64,000 nt of DNA, from positions 281,070 to 345,069 of IMG/VR virus record IMGVR_UViG_3300031669_000001. One strand, written 5' to 3'. Below, in pieces: positions 7,187-19,143 of this stretch (the stretch's first letter is position 1; the number at the start of each line of letters is the position of its first letter). A model generated the notes under the pieces. That model worked only from the letters and a program-made list of their open reading frames with translations. It had not been told where the DNA came from and ran no database searches. A program made the translations under genes and the position numbers. The stretch comes from a virus.

Positions 7187-8344
7187 TCATAATTTCCCCA
7201 GCATGTACTCGATGATGAAGTAGTGATCTTCGAAGAACATCTCAGGGCTCTTCATCACTTCATCCAATGGAACCCACCAGGCCTTCTCAGCATCATCGTC
7301 ACCCTTAACCTTCGGCAGCGATATCTTGCCGTCTACTACGAAGTCAGGCAGCTTAAACAAAAATCCCTTGGTGACAGTGCGACCGCGTAAGGAACGTTCA
7401 GGATAATCGAAGTCTTCTTTGAAGATCATCGAGCTGCGCAGAATCGGTTCAGGAACCTTGATGCGAGTCTCTTCACGCAGTTCACGGATTGCAGCTTCAA
7501 ACAATCGTTCTTTGGGGTTCAAGAAGCCTCCAGGCAGCGCCCACAAACCTTTTCCAGGACGGCTACGACGTTTAACCAGCAGCACGTGACCAGTTTGGAT
7601 GACGATTGAATCAACCGTCTGGAAGATTGGTTCGTAGCGAAGACCGGGATCATTTTGACCATAAGTTCCAGGATCACGTGGTATGTTCGGTTTACGATAC
7701 TCGATGTTGAAGAGATGCTCTTCACGCAGGTTGTCGTAGAATGGAGTCTCTTCGAAAGCGCGAAGCTCATTAATCGTTTCAGCTGGCAAGAATGCGTTCA
7801 ATAACAATTCTGCGTGGTTAGCGGTGATCTCGTTGCCATCGAATGAACGGCCAAAGTAGATTTCACGGACTGCGGTGGCGGTCAAGAAGCGACTGACTTC
7901 CATATTTTCATCGACCATGTCAGCGATGAAGTTAGGAAAGTACTTCAAGTAGAACGTTGAGGAATCACGATCAGCACCAGTGATTCTGATCTCAATGTCT
8001 TTGGGATTGAGTTTGACTTGCTCAGCGCTATCAACGAACTCGTTGATCACCTTGTTAACGTTTGCTATCCAAAGTTGATCATTGTAGGGGAAGTCTCGAA
8101 TGCCACGCACTGATACCGGTGCATTTTTAGCGTGTGGAGTCCAAGGACGAGATGCCCACTTATCAATGACGCTTGCACGTTCTTCAAACGTCCAGGGATT
8201 TTTGGGATTTCTTGCTTGATTGATGGAACCGATGAGGACCAGCACAGCGTCCGAGCGCTCACGTGCTCGCTTCAGAACTTCTGCATGTCCATTGTGGAAT
8301 GGGGAAAATCGACCGATGTACACGGTCAGTACAAACTTAGCCAT
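7187..8344 (-). CDS. bifunctional NMN adenylyltransferase / Nudix hydrolase (NadM-Nudix)
   Basis: 385 residues. The N-terminal domain is an NMN adenylyltransferase: GRFSPFHNGH at 11-20 and LTATAVRE at ~154-161 (ATP-binding ISTxxR-type motif). The C-terminal domain is a Nudix hydrolase with the box GGFLNPKERL...REETR at ~272-294. It makes NAD+ from NMN; the Nudix half probably clears ADP-ribose or related nucleotides. The same fusion is known in the KVP40-type vibriophages next to nadV. It has its own early promoter (8401-8429). With NAMPT it can rebuild NAD+ depleted by host defences (NARP2-type pathway). Confidence 0.94.
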   Translation of the reverse strand: MAKFVLTVYIGRFSPFHNGHAEVLKRARERSDAVLVLIGSINQARNPKNPWTFEERASVIDKWASRPWTPHAKNAPVSVRGIRDFPYNDQLWIANVNKVINEFVDSAEQVKLNPKDIEIRITGADRDSSTFYLKYFPNFIADMVDENMEVSRFLTATAVREIYFGRSFDGNEITANHAELLLNAFLPAETINELRAFEETPFYDNLREEHLFNIEYRKPNIPRDPGTYGQNDPGLRYEPIFQTVDSIVIQTGHVLLVKRRSRPGKGLWALPGGFLNPKERLFEAAIRELREETRIKVPEPILRSSMIFKEDFDYPERSLRGRTVTKGFLFKLPDFVVDGKISLPKVKGDDDAEKAWWVPLDEVMKSPEMFFEDHYFIIEYMLGKL

Positions 8345-8400
8345 AAGAGCTCCTCTTACGTTGGAAAGTGTGAACGTCTATCGTTCACTGCATATTTACA

Positions 8401-8429
8401 TCTTAACACATATTTGAGAAAAAGTACAC
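8401..8429 (-). promoter_or_regulatory. early-type promoter (GTGTAC - 17 - TTAAGA)
   Basis: GTGTAC at 8424-8429 and a -10-like TTAAGA at 8401-8406, 17 bp apart, upstream of the NadM-Nudix gene. The -10 matches the consensus less well than other members. Confidence 0.55.
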
Positions 8430-8635
8430 TAGATTGTCCATTCTTTTTCAAATTTGTTTGCATCTGACTTCAACTTAAATCTGAACTGCCACATGTCAGA
8501 TGCTAGAGTTTTCCACTCGAGATGCCTTGTTCCGACATTTTCATTACACCACCTACCCATCTCTATGCGAATGTCAAGATCGTCAGGTATGATGTTCACC
8601 TGATGTCGCATTGGAGTTGTGTATCTGCAGGTCAT
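8429..8635 (-). CDS. hypothetical protein, 68 aa
   Basis: Small soluble protein, unrecognised. Starts in a 4-base overlap with the stop of the gene before it; its last codons overlap the promoter of the NadM-Nudix gene. Confidence 0.65.
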   Translation of the reverse strand: MTCRYTTPMRHQVNIIPDDLDIRIEMGRWCNENVGTRHLEWKTLASDMWQFRFKLKSDANKFEKEWTI

Positions 8636-8880
8636 AGAGCTGACAACATACCTGCAATTTCTTTTATCTGTTCGAAAGCATGAACAATCTCATTCTCACG
8701 ATCCATATCTGTCGTTAACTCTTTAACCTTATCAAGATCAAGAATGTTCTCCATGATCTCAGAATATTCTGAAGCTGTAATTTGATTGCTTTGAAAGGCT
8801 GACATCGCGTTGATTGTAAGATTTGCAGCGCTTTTGATGATTGGATCTGCTGAACGAAGATAGTTACTGAGAATAGTCAT
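8632..8880 (-). CDS. hypothetical protein, 82 aa
   Basis: Predominantly helical small protein (acidic, no Cys, no membrane segment). No recognised domain. Its start lies inside the 3' end of the upstream lipoprotein gene (17-base overlap). Confidence 0.65.
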   Translation of the reverse strand: MTILSNYLRSADPIIKSAANLTINAMSAFQSNQITASEYSEIMENILDLDKVKELTTDMDRENEIVHAFEQIKEIAGMLSAL

Positions 8881-9253
8881 TGTGTTTGCCTCCTACGGCC
8901 TTTACTATTTCTAGCAGAGAGGATTGTTGAACTTGCAGCTTCAACTTACAATACATCTCTGTAGGTGGTGGAGCATTTCCAGTATAAGATTTGATCATTT
9001 CATCTAAGTCTGCTTTGACTATCTCCGTAGCTTGTATCAGATTCTTTTCACCGCCATGATATTGATCGTAGATAAGGGCTTCATCCAAAGAAGTGATTAC
9101 TTCATGGATGTTATTGACTATGCTTGATGAATCACTACAGTCGGTATTAGAAAGCTGAACAGAAGCTTTCACGTATTTATCGTACAACACGTTATCAAAC
9201 GGCTGTGGAAGTACCGTACAACCAGCTAACAATAAGAGGAGAAAATATTTCAC
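8864..9253 (-). CDS. small lipoprotein
   Basis: The N-terminus MKYFLLLLLAGC is a short lipoprotein signal with lipobox LAGC. I start it at a GTG (9253) because that codon overlaps the upstream stop (GTGA) and places the signal peptide at the N-terminus; an ATG 18 bases upstream would add six odd residues. The mature protein is ~115 residues, helical, with several Cys. Likely anchored in the host envelope. Function unknown. Confidence 0.68.
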   Translation of the reverse strand: MKYFLLLLLAGCTVLPQPFDNVLYDKYVKASVQLSNTDCSDSSSIVNNIHEVITSLDEALIYDQYHGGEKNLIQATEIVKADLDEMIKSYTGNAPPPTEMYCKLKLQVQQSSLLEIVKAVGGKHNDYSQ

Positions 9254-9504
9254 AGTGAAACAATTTGCCACTTGAAAACTGAGTTCTCAATCACTCCACG
9301 GCTCAAAGTTATCTCTGCATCTTCTCGATTTGAAACTATCGTGAATGAGTCACAAGATCTGAGAAGCTCTTGAATGTTATCTCTTTCTTCTGCGGCTTCT
9401 TCCGATGAAGAAAATAACCCAGTAGCGCTACCTTCAAATTCTCCTACTTTACTGTACACATGAACATGTACCAAGTAGCCATGTTCTACGTCAAGATCAT
9501 CCAT
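9250..9504 (-). CDS. hypothetical protein, 84 aa
   Basis: Small mixed alpha/beta soluble protein (HGYLVHVHVYSKVGEF at the N-terminus). No recognised family. Overlaps the lipoprotein gene by GTGA. Confidence 0.68.
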   Translation of the reverse strand: MDDLDVEHGYLVHVHVYSKVGEFEGSATGLFSSSEEAAEERDNIQELLRSCDSFTIVSNREDAEITLSRGVIENSVFKWQIVSL

Positions 9505-9513
9505 AAAAATTCC

Positions 9514-10218
9514 TCAGTTAACGATTCGTGAAGTGTTTGGTTGAAGCGTGTTACGTCTATTTAAACTTCCATCAGAATCCTTGAACCACGTCGTGTACAT
9601 GATCTGTTGACTCATTGTCTGTAGTTCATTAAATGCGTGGATTACAACTTCAAGTAACTTTTCAGGAGCTACAAAATTTCCAGATCCATCGTTGACGTCA
9701 AGCAAAAGTTTGTGCTTTACCTGGGACTTCTCAAACGCTCTAATGAAGTCCATCTGTTCTTCATCCTTCTTATCGAAGTTGAATGATAACCCATCGTCCT
9801 TGATGAAATCGAAAGATGAAGTGTGAAGAAGAACCAACAACGTGTTATCCAGAAAAGCTGGATAATTTTGCTCTAAGTTGAAAACGTAATCACCTGAATA
9901 ACCGCGGTAGCGATGAGAATAAACTGCTTCTCCGAGGTGAGCCCTGTTCATGATAAATGGAACATCAGTAGACAGCAGCTTCATCATGTCAATGAAAGAA
10001 GCTGCTTGATACAGTTTTTGTGCCAAAGATTTAACGTTTGCCCCATCATAATCATCCGGAACATTCAGGACTTGTCTAGCCTGCTTCACGTAATGATCTA
10101 GAATTTCAGGCTTTTGATAATGGATCTCTTGGAAGAACCCTAAGCGATTTTTGATGCCACTTATGAGCGTGTTCTTTCCAAGGCGATCGATGCCTTCGAT
10201 TATGATAGAATTTAGCAT
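9514..10218 (-). CDS. thymidylate/deoxynucleotide kinase-like P-loop protein
   Basis: 234 residues with ATG at 10218 (a TTG two codons upstream is possible). The N-terminus has a P-loop EGIDRLGKNTL, the dTMP/dNMP kinase form, then a base-recognition-type segment MNRAHLGEAVYSHRYRGYSG near the middle with the DR-type Arg/His cluster. It probably phosphorylates a dNMP or deoxynucleoside for phage DNA synthesis. Neighbouring ThyA-family and MazG genes fit. The exact substrate is not determined. Confidence 0.75.
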   Translation of the reverse strand: MLNSIIIEGIDRLGKNTLISGIKNRLGFFQEIHYQKPEILDHYVKQARQVLNVPDDYDGANVKSLAQKLYQAASFIDMMKLLSTDVPFIMNRAHLGEAVYSHRYRGYSGDYVFNLEQNYPAFLDNTLLVLLHTSSFDFIKDDGLSFNFDKKDEEQMDFIRAFEKSQVKHKLLLDVNDGSGNFVAPEKLLEVVIHAFNELQTMSQQIMYTTWFKDSDGSLNRRNTLQPNTSRIVN

Positions 10219-10224
10219 TGTCAA

Positions 10225-10584
10225 TTACATCTTTGTGCCAGGGCGTGCAAGCTTGATGTTGGATGTTTGTTCCAGGTAACCATCTTCAACAGCTTTTTCT
10301 GCTGGGTAAACGGCAGCTGCACAATTTGTGAGGTTGATGGTGAACATTCCATCTTGATTTCCGAGAGACCACGGGAAGAAGGCGATAGCCATTTCATTCT
10401 TGTTGATCTGTTGTGCAGTGATACCGCGAACTTTTTCAATCGTGATGTTGCCTTCTGGTTCCCAAGGACCTTTACCAGTGAATTGATAACCATCTTCTGA
10501 ACCACCAAGCAGTACCTTTTTGTCTTCAACCACGCGACCTAGAATTTCTTCACCACTGTTCAAACGTACGCATACTACTTTCAT
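10225..10584 (-). CDS. hypothetical phage protein, possible Sm-like N-terminus
   Basis: 119 residues. The first ~20 residues (MKVVCVRLNSGEEILGRVVE) look like the first strands of a small Sm/LSm-type beta barrel, and the rest alternates strands with acidic loops. That resemblance is weak. Strong AGGAG lies upstream in the leader. Its upstream leader directly abuts the glmU-derived segment. Confidence 0.65.
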   Translation of the reverse strand: MKVVCVRLNSGEEILGRVVEDKKVLLGGSEDGYQFTGKGPWEPEGNITIEKVRGITAQQINKNEMAIAFFPWSLGNQDGMFTINLTNCAAAVYPAEKAVEDGYLEQTSNIKLARPGTKM

Positions 10585-10614
10585 ATATTTCTCCTGTTAT
10601 TTGTTTGTTGTATT

Positions 10615-10740
10615 TTATGTCGGCGCGAGCAGGATGCCGGTATTCACTTCGCTAATCTCGCGCTGCTCGGGCGTGGCATCTTTTTCCTCGACGATGCGCT
10701 GCACATCGCCCTGTGCGTCGCGCACGATGCGTCCGTAGCC
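10615..10740 (-). pseudogene. 126-bp fragment of bacterial glmU inserted in phage DNA
   Basis: Read on the minus strand from 10740, one frame encodes 41 residues beginning [20 protein letters not shown] and ending [11 protein letters not shown] before TAA. This is unmistakably the middle of the uridyltransferase domain of GlmU (GYGRI-R, VE-KDAT-EQR-I-E-NTGI). The stretch is much more GC-rich than its surroundings and has no start codon or remaining domains. It has replaced the 3' end of the ThyA-family gene, whose frame runs through it out of register. Either capture of host DNA or an assembly chimera. Confidence 0.82.
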
Positions 10741-11614
10741 GTGATGTGAGCCAACGCGTAAATTCAAACTCTTGAGGGATAGCTTCGAATTGACAAGCTC
10801 TCAAGAACTTAACTTCCGCTGGACCACTGATAGGAGGACAAGAAATTTCCTCATAGGGATCTTTTTTGGTAGTTGGTAACGACAGAAAGTTTTCTCTATT
10901 TTCGATTGTCGATCCTGTGATCTTCTCAAGAAGCTCGAAGTGTCGTTCGTAAACGTGAAAAGAATCTGCAGAGTGATGATAGTTACCGTACTTCAACTCT
11001 GGATAAAATTCACGCAATGCATTGAGCACCATCTCATGAGTAAAACTGAAAGCTGGAGCATCATTTGCCATTCCATAGACAGAATCCTGTGAACGCATCC
11101 TAACGCTCATGTTCAGAAAGTTTTCACGAATCCTGAAGTTTAGCGCGTATGTACAAGGGACGTCATTAGTGTCGCTAAGAAGATGATCTCTGCTTAGAAT
11201 CGATATAGAAGCTCTGCGAGAATCTTTGTCATTCTTTAACTGATTGACGACGTTGTCAAATTGACTTACGGGAGTATCTCTGAAGATATATTGCCCGTAG
11301 TTTGAGTTTATGGATCCATCACGATTGATGAGATTGCCCCACATCTTTGCAAAGTCTGCTATGGAAGTATCAAACTTGTCACCTTTCAGGTACCAGAGAA
11401 ATTCTCTCTTGACGTAGTCTAACTTGAAGCCGCGAGATGCAAAGCTTGTGAATCGGACGAAAGGTGGAAGGTTGTAGGTATAGTTTTCTATTTCAATGGA
11501 CTTTTGACCTCGAGGAGATACTCTCTTTCCTCTTGCAATTAAGTCTTCATAGATGTTTCTAAATGTTGATTCGCTACTGACTACATTATCGTTGTGGTGT
11601 CCTGCATTTGACAT
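10652..11614 (-). CDS. thymidylate synthase / dCMP hydroxymethylase family enzyme with aberrant C-terminus
   Basis: ThyA-family fold: SNYGQYI near 104, DSRRASISI near 131, catalytic DVPC at 151-154, [12 protein letters not shown] at 174-185, and HVY at 220-222. The residue equivalent to Asn177 of E. coli ThyA is Asp (position 185), preceded by Asn, exactly as in T4 dCMP hydroxymethylase (FRND). So a dCMP-directed hydroxymethylase is more likely than a plain dTMP synthase. From about residue 286 the sequence is Arg-rich and out-of-frame glmU, so the native C-terminus is missing or replaced. Activity is uncertain for that reason. Confidence 0.78.
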   Translation of the reverse strand: MSNAGHHNDNVVSSESTFRNIYEDLIARGKRVSPRGQKSIEIENYTYNLPPFVRFTSFASRGFKLDYVKREFLWYLKGDKFDTSIADFAKMWGNLINRDGSINSNYGQYIFRDTPVSQFDNVVNQLKNDKDSRRASISILSRDHLLSDTNDVPCTYALNFRIRENFLNMSVRMRSQDSVYGMANDAPAFSFTHEMVLNALREFYPELKYGNYHHSADSFHVYERHFELLEKITGSTIENRENFLSLPTTKKDPYEEISCPPISGPAEVKFLRACQFEAIPQEFEFTRWLTSRLRTHRARRTGRCAAHRRGKRCHARAARD

Positions 11615-11760
11615 TATTCATCCCATCCTGGATAAGGACCTAGTTTTATTGTTCTTGATTGATTTCCATCTTGCCTATTTTGGTATGTCGGGTATTTGAG
11701 GCATTATTTCAGGTGTTCTAAAGCATTCATTTGAATTTCCTTGATGTCGATCATTTCCAT
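11614..11760 (-). pseudogene. short gene interrupted by an in-frame UAA
   Basis: A 49-codon frame starts at 11760 (MEMIDIKEIQMNALEHLK), meets TAA at 11704-11706, and continues coding-like for 29 codons (ending TIKLGPYPGWDE) to a TAA that overlaps the ThyA-family ATG. It has a promoter directly upstream and the coupling pattern of real genes. It is either a broken gene, a sequence error or a read-through case. Confidence 0.4.
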
Positions 11761-11770
11761 GATTTGATCA

Positions 11771-11799
11771 ATTATAACTTCACTGTAGCAAGAAGTAAA
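11771..11799 (-). promoter_or_regulatory. early-type promoter (TTTACT - 17 - TATAAT)
   Basis: -10 TATAAT at 11771-11776 and -35 TTTACT at 11794-11799, 17 bp apart. Drives the interrupted small gene and the ThyA-family gene. Confidence 0.65.
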
Positions 11800-11811
11800 T
11801 TATTCCTACAT

Positions 11812-12915
11812 TTATTTTGACAAAGATTTTGATAGATTTTTTGATAATTCATCTTCAATCAATTTAACATTTTTAATCAATCGGGCATCAGTTGGCTCAA
11901 ATTCAAGTGCTTTTTTTGCCAAAGTCAATGATTCTTCTTTAAGACCTAAATTATAAGCTGCTATAGCACAATAATCATAAGGAAAAGAATACCAAGCGGC
12001 GGGCTCACAAATATACGACATCGGCTTCTCGGTGATCTGCAACATTCGTTTCATGGCAAAGTAGAGACCATGCCAATTTTGCATCTGATAGTAAGTTTTT
12101 CCAAGGTCTAACCATGGCTCACGTTCACCAATAGCTTCAGCGCACGCTTTCAAACCCCAAATTTCAGCTTGCTTAACGTCACCCTTTTCAAGGTAGCATC
12201 TAGATAGGAATCTCATAGAAGCGCAACGCTCAGCATCCCACTTAGCACGTGGAAGAGATAGATGTCGCTTCAATTCATCGATAGCTTTGTCATACTGTTT
12301 GTAGTACATGTATTCTCGACCGAGATAGTGAGAATTTCTGTCATCTTCAGGTTCATCTCTACAACCCATCTCCAATAGAGGTAGGTAACTTCCTCTAGAC
12401 TTTGTTTTATCAGGATAATGAAAGAGCGTGAAGTCATGACAGTAAGTTTGAACTTCTTTGATGTCATAGTTGTGAAGAACTTCATGGACAGGTTTTACCC
12501 AACGATAACCTTTGCGAGAGTGAATCTTGTCATACCAAAAAGTGGTCCCAGGTCTACCATCTGGAAGAGTGTTCCAGACGTATTGATAGCGAAGTCTAGT
12601 TGTTTCAGGAGTCCATGCTTTTTCGATCGCAGCTCTCCAACCTGGTGTAAGAACCTCATCAAGATCGATACAGACGCAGACGTCTACATCTTCTGGAACG
12701 AACTGTAATGATGCATTACGAGGAATGTCAAACCTCCACGGCTTCATCTCGATCGAGTGAACTATCGCACCTTCATCCCGAAGCATCTGTACTGTGTTGT
12801 CTGTTGATCCGGTGTCAGCAACCACGATAAGGTCAGCTTCATCTTTGATAGAAGCCATGAAGCGCTTTACAAACTTTTCCTCATTCTTACAGATTGTGTA
12901 AACTGCTATCTTCAT
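11812..12915 (-). CDS. GT2 family glycosyltransferase with C-terminal TPR-like repeats
   Basis: 367 residues. The N-terminal ~110 residues are a GT-A fold: CKNEEKFVKRF, DTGSTDNT, and the metal-binding CIDLDEVL. The part from about residue 200 is helical with paired Tyr/Leu/Ala repeats typical of TPR solenoids. Transfers a sugar from a nucleotide-sugar donor, acceptor unknown. It is paralogous to the next gene and overlaps it by four bases. The pair is divergent from the collagen-like fibre gene, so that protein is a plausible acceptor. Confidence 0.88.
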   Translation of the reverse strand: MKIAVYTICKNEEKFVKRFMASIKDEADLIVVADTGSTDNTVQMLRDEGAIVHSIEMKPWRFDIPRNASLQFVPEDVDVCVCIDLDEVLTPGWRAAIEKAWTPETTRLRYQYVWNTLPDGRPGTTFWYDKIHSRKGYRWVKPVHEVLHNYDIKEVQTYCHDFTLFHYPDKTKSRGSYLPLLEMGCRDEPEDDRNSHYLGREYMYYKQYDKAIDELKRHLSLPRAKWDAERCASMRFLSRCYLEKGDVKQAEIWGLKACAEAIGEREPWLDLGKTYYQMQNWHGLYFAMKRMLQITEKPMSYICEPAAWYSFPYDYCAIAAYNLGLKEESLTLAKKALEFEPTDARLIKNVKLIEDELSKNLSKSLSK

Positions 12916-13919
12916 TTTGCTTCCTTTATCTGCTTTGTAAGTTGATCAAATCTTGTTCCCCAACAACCTGCGTTATATTCGTAGCCGTATGTACGCTCTG
13001 TGATCTTTGCTGCACGTTCCATTGTAGCAACAGCATCTGATTGTCGACCAGCTTCAAGATAAGTTTGTGCTAGATAAACAACGTATTCACGAACCTTAGG
13101 TGCATGCTTGACTACGTTCATCATGTTCATGATCGCCGAATCATAATCCTTCTGACGCTTGTTGATTCCAGAGAGTTGATAATGTAGAAAGGCCTTATCA
13201 GAATCAGGTAATGTGAGAGCATGCTCAATCGCTTCTGCCGCTTCTCGATAGAAACCTGCGTTGATATATTCACCTGCTAGAAATGAAAATGTCTTCCAAC
13301 GCTTCTTATCTTCGATAGCAGACTGTTTAAGCATCGTAAGATAACTTCCTCTATTCTTTGAGGTGTCTGGTTTTTGAGTCATTTGAATGTCTTTGAGCCA
13401 CCTAACTTCATCAGGCGTACCATCACACTTAACAATATGTTCGTGAACAGGAAGCTTCCACATATAACCATGTCGAGTGTGAATTCTTTCATGCCAATGT
13501 TCACTTACATTGCTGTTAGTTGTCTGCCAATCCCAGATCGTTCTGAACCTGTGGTGATAACGATCATGTGGTTTACCTCTAGCTGCGATATCTTCCTCAA
13601 CTGCAGTCTTTAAGATTTGGTACCAACCAGGCTCCAGCATCTCATCTGCATCAATGGAAACGCAAATATCAACATCACTTGGTAATGACATGAGAGCTGT
13701 ATTGCGCGCATCGTCGAAACGCCACGGACTAACGAATATATTTTTGACGATAAGATTTTTATGTTCTTTGCTTAAATCTGCTAAAATGTCGATTGTCTCA
13801 TCTTTTGATCCAGTATCACAAATTACGATGGAATCAGCTTCTTTTATCGATTCATAACAACGTTTTATGAATTCTTTTTCATCTTTGCAGATCATGTAAA
13901 TGCCTATCTTTACTGTCAT
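12912..13919 (-). CDS. GT2 family glycosyltransferase with TPR-like repeats (paralog)
   Basis: 335 residues from ATG at 13919, chosen because GGAGAATTTA precedes it. Same architecture as its neighbour: MICKDEKEFIKRC, DTGSKDET, SIDADEML (DxD-type motif), then a helical repeat region. The two genes are probably an old tandem duplication with different acceptor or sugar specificity. Next upstream is the divergent collagen-like gene. Confidence 0.88.
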   Translation of the reverse strand: MTVKIGIYMICKDEKEFIKRCYESIKEADSIVICDTGSKDETIDILADLSKEHKNLIVKNIFVSPWRFDDARNTALMSLPSDVDICVSIDADEMLEPGWYQILKTAVEEDIAARGKPHDRYHHRFRTIWDWQTTNSNVSEHWHERIHTRHGYMWKLPVHEHIVKCDGTPDEVRWLKDIQMTQKPDTSKNRGSYLTMLKQSAIEDKKRWKTFSFLAGEYINAGFYREAAEAIEHALTLPDSDKAFLHYQLSGINKRQKDYDSAIMNMMNVVKHAPKVREYVVYLAQTYLEAGRQSDAVATMERAAKITERTYGYEYNAGCWGTRFDQLTKQIKEAK

Positions 13920-13932
13920 TAAATTCTCCATG

Positions 13933-13940
13933 CATAAATA
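13933..13940 (+). promoter_or_regulatory. late-type promoter box CATAAATA
   Basis: CATAAATA resembles the T4 late -10 element TATAAATA. It would start transcription near 13947, giving the collagen-like gene a ~50-nt leader. Confidence 0.5.
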
Positions 13941-13997
13941 TAGAAATGATTGTATCTCATCTTAATGAATTTGAACATTTTCTAGAAAGCGTCGTCG

Positions 13998-18230
<4,233 letters not shown>

Positions 18231-18231
18231 C

Positions 18232-19116
18232 ATGCCATTCTTATCTACTTTCGGCACGGCATCTGTTGGAGGTTTTCGTAAAAATAATTTACTGAAACTT
18301 CCTTCAAGTATTACATATTTGATTGTTGCAGGTGGAGGCGGCGGTGCTAAAGATAATTATTCTGGTGGTAGAGGTGCTGGAGGCGGTGGTGCTGGTGGAT
18401 TATTGACGGGTGTAACATCCATTTCTCCCGCTACTTCATACCCTATAACAGTGGGAGCTGGTGGAGCTGGAGCAAATTCTTTAAATGGTTCAAATGGAAC
18501 GAATTCTGTTTTTAATTCATTCATTGCGATAGGAGGCGGTGGAGGCGGTGGAGATAATAGTTCAGGAACACCTTACAATGGTTTAGCAGGAGGTTCAGGA
18601 GGCGGTGCAAGTCAGGGATCACCAGGTCAAACAGGTGGAGCAGGAACAGCTGGTCAAGGAAATGCAGGCGGTAACTCTCCAACAAATTCTCCACCATACT
18701 GTGGAGCTGGTGGAGGTGGAGCTGGTGCCGTTGGATCCAACGGAGGATCATCAATAGGTAATGGAGGTATAGGATTATCGAGTTCTATAAGTGGAGTGTC
18801 GACGTACTATGCAGGCGGTGGTGGAAGTAACAGCGGTCAAGGCGCAACCCCAGGTACTGGAGGAACCGGCGGAGGAGGAACCGGCGGACTTTATGGCGGT
18901 AGTGTAAATGGCATTTCAGGTACTGCAAACACTGGTGGAGGCGGTGGAGGTGGAGCTTACGGTGGTAACGGTGGTAACGGTGGTTCAGGCATTGTTATCT
19001 TAAGCTTCTCTAATAATAGCTCTTTACCAACTAATGTAACAGGATCTCCAACGATAACAAATGTCGGTGGAAATTACATCTACACCTGGACTACTAACGG
19101 TTCCATACAATGGTAA
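18232..19116 (+). CDS. glycine-rich adhesin-like protein
   Basis: 294 residues. After a ~40-residue N-terminal segment the protein is dominated by Gly-rich runs (GGGGGA, GAGGGGAGG, GGGTGG), ending in a strand-rich tail (SGIVILSFSNN, YIYTWTTNG). This matches the Gly_rich domain of phage tail proteins and resembles gp38-type adhesins with polyglycine helices. Start ATG lies one base after the collagen-gene stop. Likely a receptor-binding or fibre-tip protein. Confidence 0.8.
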   Translation: MPFLSTFGTASVGGFRKNNLLKLPSSITYLIVAGGGGGAKDNYSGGRGAGGGGAGGLLTGVTSISPATSYPITVGAGGAGANSLNGSNGTNSVFNSFIAIGGGGGGGDNSSGTPYNGLAGGSGGGASQGSPGQTGGAGTAGQGNAGGNSPTNSPPYCGAGGGGAGAVGSNGGSSIGNGGIGLSSSISGVSTYYAGGGGSNSGQGATPGTGGTGGGGTGGLYGGSVNGISGTANTGGGGGGGAYGGNGGNGGSGIVILSFSNNSSLPTNVTGSPTITNVGGNYIYTWTTNGSIQW

Positions 19117-19119
19117 AAT

Positions 19120-19127
19120 CATAAATA
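19120..19127 (+). promoter_or_regulatory. late-type promoter box CATAAATA
   Basis: Located 17 bases upstream of the fibre gene ATG at 19144, followed by AAGGAA as ribosome-binding site. Confidence 0.5.
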
Positions 19128-19143
19128 AGTCAAGGAACTCAAT

